Below, piece by piece: positions 54,741 through 64,000 of a DNA stretch of 64,000 nt. The DNA comes from Neostapfia colusana (taxonomy: Eukaryota; Streptophyta; Magnoliopsida; Poales; Poaceae). The stretch lies in NCBI GenBank assembly GCA_030760725.1, contig JASWHV010000001.1, positions 74,731,683 through 74,795,682 of the forward strand, given 5' to 3'. How positions within the stretch are numbered: position 1 is the first letter of the stretch; every line of letters starts with the position of its first letter. The notes beneath the pieces are model-generated. The model did no database searches, was not told the origin of the DNA, and was given only the letters and a program-made list of their open reading frames with translations. A program made the translations under genes and the position numbers.

Positions 54741-57700
54741 TCCATCTTCACGGAATCCATGAAGGAGCCAAAGGTCAATGGTGGGGTAGTGAGACAACGC
54801 GACACCCAGGGCGACCCGATCCCCGCAGAAAACTCCGGCATCCCTGGCGGCCAGCCTCGACCGTCCACCTGGCTCGGCGTACGAACCAGTTGGTCGGCAA
54901 GCTCAACTCTGGATCCCCGAGCACCAGGTCACATATTGACCGCCCAACATCCCAGAGCCTAGCAAGCTCTAACTGAAGCATTGCAACCTGCTCGGGAATC
55001 TGTTGAAGTCGCGACTTTGAAGAAATGAAGCCTGTGGAGGTGGTTGCCAGTGGAGGACCCAACATCCGGTCACAAGTCACAGCCACCAAACCCTGGACCT
55101 TCTCCAATATCCGCTCCATGGTGGAAAACTAGGCACGAAGATCTCCAACGCTCCCCTCCCGATCTTTGACCAGATCCTCAGTGATCGTGATGCGCCCCCG
55201 CGTTTCTACACAAAGCATACCTCAAGGCAATCAGACTAATGCAAGGCTGAAAAACCAGAAGAAGGAAGAGAAGGAGAGCAAACCCTCTATCTGATTCTTC
55301 GCCTTCTCCACGGTGGTCAACGCTTCTCGAATCTCTCGGCAGTGGTCAAACAGCTCCTCCGCAGCCCGGGGCTGGGCCACACCCTCCTGGGCAGCCTTGG
55401 TAGCAGCACGGGAGCGGGCGAGCTCAGCGGCTGATGATGACGCCCCCTCAACCATGACTGCCGCTGCTTTAGCCACTTCCCCCCGCAGCGGCCCAGGTCC
55501 TCTCGAGGTCCGCTTGTGCCTCGGCCAGCTCAGCCTCCGCACGACGTCGAAGCCCCTCACTCTCATGGATAAGTCATGACTCCTCGGCAGCTCGACAAGC
55601 CAGCTCCTTCCATAAAAGGAATCTCTCATTGAAACCCAAGACTTCGGCCAAGAGGAAGAAGGGAAGAAAAGAGAGATCTTACCAGCCCGTTTGGGAGCAC
55701 CCCTTGCAGCTGCTCGAGCACAACGCCCAGGTGCTCGCATGTCAGAAAGGTAGGAGCAGAAGAAGCCCATATCTTCATCCTCCCACCTCCACTCATCCGA
55801 CCCCAAGACGTCACCGGACTCAGCTCCAAAAACTCCTTCACCCAGCATCACCGGTCACACAGGCATCAAAAGTCGGCGAGATACGTACAGGGCCGAGCCC
55901 CTCAAAGCGGGTTTGTAATCATCAAAACTAGCATCCATTGCAGCCGCCCTACCCTCATTGGCAGAGATGTCTGAAAGGACCGCCGGGATAGAAGCCCGGA
56001 CAGCCCCCCCCCTCTGTCAGCTCAACCGCCGGCAGGAAGGCTCTCCTTGCCGAGCCCACGGTCGGAGCGCGCGACACTTTGAGGAGCACCGAGCAAAGGG
56101 TCGGGCGTCCTATATGAGGGCATGAGTCAAGGACCTTACTAAAAAGAAGACCCTGCAAGAAGAAAGAATAAAATCTTATCTACCCCATTGTTGAAGAATG
56201 GCACATGACTCGCACGGGGAAACTAAATTGCCCGGGGAATGGGAAACGGTAGCCGGCGGCCGAACAGGAGCTGGAGCCGCTACCTCGACGGCGGTGGGAG
56301 TCAGAATGACCCAAACCTCTGAGCTTCAAGCACCCAAAGATGTGGAGGCACTCTCCACATGAGCTGTATGTCCGTGCTCGGCGCCCTACTGATCTCCCTC
56401 CAACGCTAGACCGCCTGCCAGCCTGGTCCCCATGCCATAGGCTAGGGGCCTCCCGACGACTCGAACATCCAGCACTTGGGCCACCAAAGAGCTGGTGGCA
56501 TGCTCCTTGGAGGGCGTTCAACAGGATTGGAGCTCGTCCTCCTCTTTAATTCCTTGTTGCGAGTAGTCTCTACCGCTCGTTTCCCCGCTACCAGAGCAAC
56601 GTAGATCGGAATTCCGGTTGGGTTGCTTCCATCCCCTCCCGAGTCTCTATTATCTTCTAAAGACAACCCTGGGTAGTCTCACTGGCCGCGCAAGCTGCAC
56701 ACCTCTGCCTCTCATGCCGAACTCAATGTGCTTTAGCTTCGTCCTTCTTCTTCTTCTTGGTTACCTCCCAAGCAGCCCTCAACACCCCATTCTGTCGATC
56801 CTCTGGGACTTTGGGGAGGCTGACAATACCACACAGACCACGGATGTTGGGACAAGCCACATTAGAGGAGTCGGGCGGGGGGACAATGCTCACCAGTGTC
56901 CGGCCCCAAGATGTTCCTAAAGCGCCAAAACAATTCTTCCCGAGAAAGCTTTTCACCCGACTCCCATGTCCGGTCGCTTGGCCACCTGTAATAGTTCAGG
57001 GTGTGTGAACGATCACGGATGGGTAGCACCCTCCGGCGGAGGAAAGTCAGGAGAGGGTGGAGCACGTGAGAGACCGCCATTCTTCAGGCCCCTGACGTGC
57101 TGAAGGATCGGATTGAACTTGGCCATTTCCCTCCTCAGAGGTTCCCACTTCCATGAATCTTGCTCCCCGGGGAGGCATGCCCGAGAAAGGAAGAATGGCG
57201 GGAGCATCATTCCCGATGTAGAACCATTGGCGCTCCCACCCGTTAGGAAAAGAGAGCTAGCGCGTGCCGATTAACTCCGTCTGCCCTCGATGGCACCCCC
57301 ATGGAAGGAAGCGGAACTTGGTCGAACGACGGCCGCACGTGGAAGAAGTACCTCAATAACTCGGAATAAGGACCCATTCCCATGTAGGCTTCACACAAGA
57401 CGATGAACAACACCACTTGAAGCACACCTTCTGGCGTCAGCTGTTGAAGCTCCAGGCTGTACTCATACAGCAAGCTGCGGAAGAAGTGCTGCACCGGCAA
57501 TCCAAGCCTGCGCAGGTGGAAGTCACTAAGTGACACCACCTTGTCGGACGGCGGAGTGGGAAAGAGCTCCTCCACGGAAACGTGGATGACACGGGCCTCG
57601 AGCTCTAACAGCATCCCCATCTCTTCGAGGATGGCGACACGACTCCATCAGAACTCCGACTTCATCCACAAAGGCATGTCATCGAAAAGTAGAGAGATAC

Positions 57701-57900
57701 GCCACTAAGGAAAGACTTGTGCCCTTCCATATCTCTCTAACGACCGTGCTAGGAAAGAACGACAACGTAGAAACGGAGGCGGAAGGCTATAAAGACGAAG
57801 ACAGGAAGGAACACTACATGGAGCGGTGAAGTGCGAAAGCAGAAGAGGTGTACCCGTAAGGTGCCGAAGTGACGCAAATCCTGACAACTGTCAGGGGACA
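54741..57900 (-). pseudogene. Antisense ORF of the Tat element (putative gypsy-type transposon protein, PF04195-like)
   Basis: Read on the minus strand, 57620-57243 gives SLSDFHLRRLGLPVQHFFRS, LQQLTPEGVLQVVLFIVLCE and AYMGMGPYSELLRYFFHVRP. This is the conserved core of the PF04195-like proteins that grass Tat elements carry antisense to pol. Further along lie RVLPIRDRSHTLNYYRWPSD, then KLSREELFWRFRNIL. An Ala/Arg/Glu-rich coiled-coil-like tail (55851-55231) includes AAELARSRAATKAAQEG. Stops and frameshifts separate these blocks. Extra antisense ORFs between pol and the 3' LTR are known from Tat elements; their role is unknown. Confidence 0.75.
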
Positions 57901-58552
57901 TACGATCTTCTGTGCCTCCTTGAAGAAAGCGTCGCTACAGCTTCACCCAACTGCTCTCGGATTAAAACCGCCCCTATGGCTTAGGAACTGACTCGAGTGC
58001 GCCTCCTCGATTGTCTGCATTAAAACCACTCTGATGGCGTAGGGGCCCAGCTAATCGGCGCCTACTCAATTTCATGACTTAAAACCGCCTCTGCGATATG
58101 AGAGTTGAGTCGAGCGGTGTCTCCACAACTCCGCTGAACATGGACGTCAACACGACCAAGGGAAGGAAGGTAAGACTCCAGCCCATGTTTTGGGATCGAT
58201 AAGCCCCAAGTCTGCAGGCCAGCCCCCGCAAGGCTCCAAGGCCGCCTGGGGAACCCAAGAGTGGGAAGCGAATGATGTGAGGCGGTCCACGATAAAGACG
58301 ACCACATGCAGGGCAAATCCACACGACGCCTCTAAATCCGTAGCCAAGCTGCCCACAAGCGCCGAGATAACCCTATGATGAGTCGACAGCGAGTCACCTG
58401 ACCCCATGATGGGCTTGGGAACCACGAGCTCGCCTCGAGTAGGGATCTAATGAAACACAGACACCAAGCTTTGACCAGAAAGCCCCCGGCAGGGCCAATG
58501 GTTACGACCGCACAAACGAGCAGGACGGATGGGTTTCACTCGGTTCTACCTG
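57901..58552. other. Tat copy 2 flank between antisense ORF and CACTA
   Basis: Noncoding. Three similar blocks of about 55-60 bases (57957, 58018 and 58077 onward) share attaaaaccgcc-like starts and a ctgatggcgtagg-like core, apparently a short degenerate tandem repeat. No LTR start could be recognised before the CACTA terminus at 58553. Confidence 0.45.
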
Positions 58553-58571
58553 CACTACAGGAAAAAGCATG

Positions 58572-58764
58572 ATTTACGACGGCTAAGTTAATTTATGACG
58601 GCCTTAGGGTTAACCGTCATAAACAAAGTAGTTTTCGACGGTCACTTCAGGCCGTCGTAAATTGAGGCTAACTTACGACGGCCAGGTGACGACCGTCGTA
58701 AGTTAATACTAATTTATGACGGCTAACCCTAAGGCCGTCGTAAATTAACTTAGCCGTCGTAAAT
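58572..58764. repeat. Fold-back of CACTA subterminal repeats
   Basis: Arms 58572-58620 and 58716-58764 (49 bases each) are inverted copies with about two mismatches. A second, shorter inverted pair lies between them (cgacggtcac...ggccgtcgtaa with ttacgacggcc...gtgacgaccgtcg). About ten acgacgg-type motifs in total. Confidence 0.9.
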
Positions 58765-59829
58765 AATGAATCATATACTTCACGGGTCGCGTCGCGACCC
58801 ACTTTGTCTTCGCCTCCCCGCCGCTACTCGACGCTTGCCGCCGTGCCTCATGATTCGCCACTACAACCCGCCGCCACCCGACCGTTGTCGCTTGCCGCCC
58901 GGTGCCGCCCGCAGACCGCCGCCAACTGGCGCCGAGCGCCCGCGGCCCCGCGCACCCTTAGCCCCGCCGCCTCAGGCCGCATTCGCCCGCCAGCCGGCCG
59001 CCGACGGCATCCACTGGCCACCTCAACCTCCAAGTAACTTTTTAGTCAATTAGGTAAGTTTGTTAATTAGTTAAGTAATTAGTTTATTAGTTAGGTAATT
59101 ATTTGCTTGTTAATTAATTAATTTGTTAGTGATTTAATTAATCTATTAAATAGTTATTTAGTTAATAATTTAGGTCTATTGTTTTATTAGTTATTTAATC
59201 TATAATTAGTTAATTAATTAGATGAATTAAATTGTCTATTAGTTCTAATTGTTTAATTAGTGGATTAAATTTTGTATTAGTCCATTAATTATTTATTTAG
59301 TAGTTTAATGTTCTGACATGCTTAATCAATTCGTTGATTGATTAGTATTTTAATTGATTGATTGTATAATTATTAAATTGATGACGGTTACGTATATACT
59401 CTATCGTATGCACTATATAACTAGGACTACCCCCGCGCTACCGTGGCCCCGGCCCGCGCCTCCGCTACACGCGCCCCCCGCTCAGACGCTAAGCCGCGCT
59501 CTTCGCTCTGCCCTGCCACCCTCTCCCCCTCCATCCCCACGCCATCGTGCCGCTCTCTCCTCCTTCCCCATGTCGCCGCGCCACCGTCTCCTCTTCCCTC
59601 TTCGTGCCGCCGCGTCACACTCTCCGTCGCGCCACTGGCTTCCACACCACCCTCCCCTCCTCCCTTCCAACGCCGCCGCACCGCCCTCTTCTCCTCCCTC
59701 CCCACGCCGCCCGCCCCCATGCCGTCGTGTCACCTGGACAAACTGGTGGCGTATGAAAGTTGTCCTGGATATTTTGTAGGTTACGGAGAGGAACACAATT
59801 GAACACATATATGTGAAATATGGGAGCTA
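58765..59829 (+). other. CACTA interior: two GC-rich stretches and an AT-rich spacer
   Basis: 58790-59035 and 59430-59740 are very GC-rich with Pro/Ala/Arg translations in every frame. They could be untranslated leader or captured sequence. Between them (59040-59380) is an AT-rich stretch built of ttagttaatta-like words. I recognise no protein domain. Confidence 0.5.
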
Positions 59830-60121
59830 CCGTATGTGAAATCCTTGATTTTAATGCACAACATTGATGCCATGCATCAAGAGTGTAACATGGGTGAATG
59901 TATAATAAGCACATGCATGGACATGACAGGCAAAATGAAAGACAATATAAAGGTCGAAAGGATCTGGCAGAGCTTTGTAACTGTCCAACTCTTGAGCTCT
60001 CCTAAAATGGTGGTAAGCCACGTGCTTATTTCTGTCTCCAATCTAAAGAAAAGAAAGAAGTCATGAAATGGTTGAAAAGTTTGAAATTATCAGATGGTTA
60101 CGCAGCTAGTCTGAACGAGCC
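59830..60121 (+). pseudogene. CACTA transposase fragment (TNP2/Transposase_21 type)
   Basis: The frame at 59836 reads LILMHNIDAMHQECNMGECI and ISTCMDMTGKMKDNIKVE. Another frame near 60050 gives KEVMKWLKSLKLSDGYAASL. Plant CACTA transposases have these blocks (HNLDVMHIEKN, KTKDN-KAR-D, W-K-LK-PDGYA). Only the end of the gene remains, with a frameshift, and the sequence stops at the junction with the copia LTR. Confidence 0.75.
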
Positions 60122-61173
60122 ATGAGTTTAGCCATTTAGTACGAGTGTGTTCAGAGGGTAAAAGTGTTGAGAATCATCTAAGAGATCTTATTCCAAGTTA
60201 GGTTAGTTGGGAAGAAGAGTTGAGGCAGCCCTAAGAACAGAGCCAGACTTGTCCGGGCTGGAAGGCCGGACTAGTCCGGTCACATCAGACTAATCCGTTG
60301 TTAGGCGGACCAGGAGTTTCTGTGTGAGTTCGGACTTGTCCGTCTGGGGACGGACTAGTCTGTGGTGAGTGTGTCTGAGTCATTCAGGAACTAAGCCCTG
60401 AAGGACCGGACTAGTCCGCTAGGTCAGACTAGTCTGCTTCTAACTAGAACAAGAGTTTCTGTGTGAGATCGGACTAGTCCATTGTGAGTCAGACTGGTCC
60501 GTTTGAAACTTGGAGGTGGCTGTAGGGACTAAGTCCTAGATGGCTGGACTTGTCCGCCGTTTGAGGCTGGACTAGTCCGATGGACCAAACTTGTCCGTTC
60601 TCAACTGGAACAAAAGGTTCTGTATGAGATTGGACTAGTCCATTGCTAGACGGACTAGTCCGTGGTCTTGTGATCATTTGAATTCAAAAGGAGGTGGGGG
60701 ACTATGTGGTTGGTTAAGTGTGACATCACCGGTCCCCACAGGCCGGACTAGTCCGGGGTTGAAGGCCAAAATAGTCCAGACTTTTTCTGGTGGCCACGGC
60801 TAGTTACGGGGACCTCTATAAAAAGGGGATCCTTGGGCCTCTGAGGCATTAATTTGAACCCTAGCGCAGCCATAGCCTTCCTAGAGCTTTCCTAGCCCTT
60901 TTTCTTCAATTCTTTGAGCCATAAGAGTGAATCTTGAGGGTTTGTGAGATTTTGGAAGAGGAGAAATAGGGTAGTGATTAGTATTGAGCTCTTGGTTGAT
61001 TCTCTCACAGTGACTGGGGTAGTTAAGTTGTTGAGGGTGCTGATTTGTAAGTTCTTCGAGCTGAAATCTTGTGGGAGCCTTAGTTTGTGAGCTGCCCCAT
61101 GAATCGTGAATTCTTTCTGATCTAGTGGAAGAACAAGCCAACCTTTGTGGTGGCTTGGTGAGGATAGGGTTGA
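60122..61173 (+). mobile_element. copia LTR fragment, second copy
   Basis: Same family as 39045-39537 and 18207-18993/22948. It begins at tgagtttagcc (LTR position about 190) and runs to gatagggttga at 61173, where LTR C is inserted. It has about twelve GGACTAGTCC or GGACTTGTCC-type sites and preserves the empty D1 site (61077-61095). It contains about 37 bases (60155-60192) missing from the copy at 39242. Since LTR positions 190-493 occur both here and at 39236-39537, this is a separate LTR, not the rest of the truncated one. Confidence 0.85.
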
Positions 61174-61442
61174 TGTGACACCCGGTTCTGAAAATAGAAC
61201 CAAGTGAATGCATATGTGTGCCCAGGATGTTCATCACACATACACATGTAATCCACAAACTGAATTCAGAATATGACCATGAATAAATAGGGTTTAAGTA
61301 CTTTATTACAATGACTCAATGTCTCACTCATGAATGTCTATCTTATTCTTGCAGCGGAAGACTCTAAACGACAGCGGAAAGTGACTAAAGACAGCAGGCT
61401 CCATCTTCGACTCCACAGGCATGTTGACGGTGGTTCACACGC

Positions 61443-62757
61443 CTAGTACTCCACATGGTCCTCGAAGTACTCATCTCCTGTAGGTGATGTTTATGTGGTA
61501 ATGCAAGGGTGAGTACATGTCGTACTCAGCAAGTGCGGGAAAAGTATGACATGTAGCTTACAACAAGGTATGGAATAAAAAGGCTCATTGCAGCAAGCAA
61601 ATTTTATTTCATAAACATGGTAAAAACAGTAACTAACTCTAGGTGAGTTAAATCGCAATATAACCAAGTAAAACAGCAACATTCTTTCATCATAATTTAC
61701 CATTTATCAAGTCTCAACCAGCCATTAATCTTTCTCAAGTTCATCTCATACTCATAAATATTCATAACCATCGCATATTCATATAACCAAAAACCAAACT
61801 CATTTTTATGACTCAAAACAGTCCCAAAACAATTCCCAAAGACCATACCATAACCATACCGAATAACTATCCCAAGTTTTCCCTCCAATCATGGAAGTTG
61901 GCCAGGTGCTTGTGACCGGAAGCACGGCTATCATGATAGTTTTACACTCTGCAGAGGTGGCACCACTTTACCCACAAGTTCATGATTTCGTCACCCGTCG
62001 GCGACTGCAGAACCTCCATTATACCAGTACACAACCATCGGTGTATGGCCAAGAGATCACAAAATATCCTTTACAGAGGAGCTACTAGATGTATGGACTC
62101 ACTGAGGTTTCACCGGCAGGCTCGAATCACCATTCTCCCACCCACAGGCCCCCTCTTGTGCCATGCAGTTCCCAGGGCAGTCCTCCTCGACTCCCATTCC
62201 ACGCGCCATCCACGGTCCATAACAAGCTAGCAACACATCTAGTTAATAAGCTAAGCCGCACCCATACTTGGCCTTGTGGTGGCACTGTTTTCCTGGCATA
62301 TTCTCCCATGAACCGGTCCTTAGATCTACGGCAAGTACCACCATCTCATCTAGCAACATTCACGAACCAAGCTTGCCTAGATCTCCCCGATTCCATGCCC
62401 ATTAACATCATCAAGATCTCATCATCATTATTCATATGAGTACAGTAGCTAGACATGTTTTATTTCAGCTTCCCGTATCCCGTAAGTTAAGCGAAGCGAA
62501 AAGGAAAAACGACCATACCCGACTCATTAACTTTCCCGGTGACAAGGATGGTTAACAAAACTAGTAAACTCCTATAAAAGGGTGTCCCATCAAGTTCACT
62601 CAAGCATAAACATTTTCGCAAACAAAACAGTTTCAAAACATGGGATCAATATGGTCAAGGGGCACTTGCCTTGCTCCCGTGGCTCGTGTTGCTCAAGCGT
62701 CTCAAAGTCTTGGTGCTGTAGTTCCTCGTAGATGGCCTCTTGAGCTTGTTTTTCTAC
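61443..62757 (-). other. Candidate spliced LTR gene in LTR C
   Basis: In minus orientation exon a (about 62754-62670) reads VEKQAQEAIYEELQHQDFE and ends EPREQ at a GC donor (caag|gcaagt, GC at 62669-62668). The 1192-nt intron carries the hairpin TGAGTACATGTCGTACTCA (61510-61528) and ends cacctacag at 61478. Exon b (61477-61443) continues in phase with DEYFEDHVEY and a stop. Compared with LTR B over 29 codons without indels, differences fall 2, 8 and 11 at codon positions 1, 2 and 3, the pattern expected of a coding frame. The upstream start is unknown. Confidence 0.5.
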
Positions 62758-63352
62758 TCACGACCACACACATACAAAATTTACAGCAATCAAACATCAT
62801 GCACAAACTTTACTCAAGATGCGATGGGGTAGATCAATGCAAATCCTATGGTGCTGTTTTATTAAACCAGTTTGTACGTGTTCTTGCATGTTTTAATGGG
62901 CTTTCATGGGGTTTTATGATGAACAAGAGTGTAGGGATCAAGTGTGGACGTGGTGATGATCTTAACTCAAGATCTAGATCAATTCCACTGTCAAAAACCA
63001 ATCAAAACACGGTCTGTCCACACGTAAAAGTTTCTGCTCGAAGGGGTGAAGAAAACGGATGCGTAGAAACAGCGGCGACGTCGTAAGATGTGTAATGGGG
63101 ACCTACCTCACTTCCTTTTGGTGGCAGGGCCTTCCTCCTAGCAATGGCAGCAGTGGGAATTTTTCTATTGAAAATTTTGGTAGGACAGATCGTCGGGCTT
63201 CTTCTCCGGCGACGGAGGGGCTCGACGGGGCTCGTCGGCGGCCAAATTCCGGCAGGGGGGGGGACTTGGTGACTTGGCAGCAAGGAAGGGGGCTTGGCAG
63301 CAGGGGGAGGAGGTCCAAAATAGAGAGGGGTCGGCCAATGGGGTGGGGGTTA

Positions 63353-63360
63353 TATTTATA
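63353..63360 (-). promoter_or_regulatory. TATA box of LTR C
   Basis: The complement reads TATAAATA, matching LTRs A and B. Confidence 0.6.
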
Positions 63361-63587
63361 AGGGGAAAAAGAGGAGTCCTACTCCAATTGGAGCTCAAAT
63401 AAGAGTCCTACTCAATTTTCGATCTCAACAAACTTATCTTTTCAGTTAGGTGCGGCAGCCTTGGGGATTTTATCCCCCCAAATGTGGGTAAAATTCCCCT
63501 TTTGTGGAATTGGAGAATTTGGAAATTTTGGTGGAAATCTGGGAATGGCTTATTTCAGCTATCTTTTTCCCATTCCTCACCATTTCT

Positions 63588-64000
63588 ATGTCACTTGCTC
63601 CATTTCTACATTCCCCTCTCCATTTCTTAGTCCCATTTTCCATTTCTACATTCCCCTCTCCATTTCTATGTCCCATTCTACATTTCTGCATTCCCCTCTC
63701 CATTTCTATGTCCCATTCTCCATTTCTACACTGCCCTTCTCCATTTCTATGCCCCATTCTCCATTTCTATATTCCCTTCTCCATTTCTGTGGTTTTTCCT
63801 CCATTTCTATGGTTACTTCCTCCATTTCTATGGTTCTTTCTCCATTTCTATGGTTCCTTCCTCCATTTCTATGGTTCTTTCTCCATTTTTAAGGTTCTTT
63901 TCTCCATTTCTATGGTTCTTTCTCCATTTCTATAGTTCTTTCTCCATTTCTATAGTTCTTTCTCCATTTCTATAGTTAATCCCCATTTCTATAGTTCTTT
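63588..64000. repeat. Minisatellite upstream of the LTR C promoter
   Basis: About 20 units of 18-24 bases built on ctccatttctatggttctt, with variants tccatttctacattcccc and ccatttctatgtcccatt. The array runs off the window. It occupies the place that the G-box array holds in LTR B and a T-rich stretch in LTR A. Long frames across it are repeat artefacts. Confidence 0.92.

Larger units (their letters stand above)
58553..60121 (+). mobile_element. CACTA (En/Spm) transposon, 5' end present, 3' end missing
   Basis: It begins cactacaggaaaaagc, a CACTA terminal inverted repeat. Subterminal repeats of acgacggc and gccgtcgt follow (58572-58770). At its right it keeps a transposase fragment (59830-60121). 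No tgtagtg terminus occurs before copia LTR sequence starts at 60122. It is therefore truncated by deletion. Confidence 0.85.
61174..64000 (-). mobile_element. Tekay-type LTR 'C' (minus strand), continues beyond the window
   Basis: It begins tgtgacacccggttctg, the complement of a gggtgtcaca LTR end, after the target bases gttga. It is homologous to LTRs A and B over most of its length, and more distantly to F in reverse. It holds a polyadenylation signal (61302-61307), the two candidate exons, a TATA box (63353-63360) and a minisatellite at the window end. Whether it is a solo LTR or belongs to a full element cannot be seen. Confidence 0.85.

Noticed and set aside
59354..59808. GC-rich Pro/Ala/Arg frames on both strands within the CACTA element
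   Set aside because: All six frames are open for compositional reasons. No domain or conserved block was seen, so no gene is called; a captured exon cannot be excluded.
39045..61173. Interpreting 60122-61173 as the rest of the copia 3' LTR split by a Tat insertion
   Set aside because: LTR positions about 190-493 are present on both sides, far longer than any target duplication, so these are two separate LTR copies.
63461..63935. Frames of about 143 codons rich in Ser, Phe and Pro in two phases
   Set aside because: They are open because the ccatttctatggttctt minisatellite lacks stops in several frames.
1..64000. Host protein genes, tRNA, rRNA, CRISPR arrays or bacterial-type operons
   Set aside because: Every convincing coding block belongs to a transposable element. 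No tRNA cloverleaf or rRNA sequence was recognised, and the tandem repeats lack CRISPR architecture.

Overview
The window is plant nuclear DNA from a grass (Poaceae; a panicoid grass is my guess). I recognise no host gene, rRNA, tRNA or CRISPR. Almost every base can be assigned to nested transposable elements: Ty3/gypsy of the Tat/RIRE2 type, Ty3/gypsy chromoviruses of the Tekay/Del type, one SIRE/Maximus-type Ty1/copia element, and one CACTA DNA transposon. The grass call rests on these families, the GC-rich LTR leaders and the PF04195-like antisense reading frame of Tat elements.

Layout. 1-158: end of an unrelated LTR. 159-3602: Tat copy 1 (LTR part, broken gag, protease fragment, no pol), cut off abruptly. 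3603-18206: minus-strand Tekay-type LTR (A), split by a complete 12.2 kb element (E, 5302-17538) with 4.6 kb LTRs, a 3 kb decayed interior and TSD agggc. 18207-39537: a SIRE/Maximus copia element with gag, PR, INT, RT, RNase H and an env-position ORF, all broken. Its 5' LTR is split by a minus-strand solo LTR (D1, 18994-22947). Its 3' region is split by a plus-strand solo LTR of the same family (D2, 30057-36716), which itself holds a minus-strand solo LTR (B, 32262-34976, TSD gaaaa). 39538-58552: Tat copy 2, split by a young complete Tekay chromovirus (F, 41079-53760, TSD cgatg, 3435 bp LTRs with six differences seen). 58553-60121: a truncated CACTA element. 60122-61173: another copia LTR fragment. 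61174-64000: a third minus-strand Tekay-type LTR (C), running off the end.

Inferred order of insertion: the copia and Tat elements are old; D1, D2, A and C landed in the copia LTRs or interior; B landed in D2 and E in A; F is by far the youngest. Three junctions (3602/3603, 39537/39538, 60121/60122) join element interiors and look like deletion or illegitimate-recombination scars.

The most interesting signal is inside the long gypsy LTRs. Families B/C, D and F share, in the same order, a TATA-type promoter (seen in A, B, C and F), a short acidic Gln/Glu-rich exon ending at a GC-type splice donor (AAG|GCAAGY or GAG|GCAAGT), an intron of about 1.1 kb with a conserved hairpin 25-35 nt before its acceptor, a second acidic exon in the matching phase, and an AATAAA signal. 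E keeps only remnants of the coding part. The LTR alone may therefore be a small spliced transcription unit that survives in solo LTRs. No in-frame ATG was found, so protein coding is inferred, not shown. In F, both ORF0 and gag start exactly at a splice-acceptor-like AG|ATG, so splicing may organise expression of the whole element.
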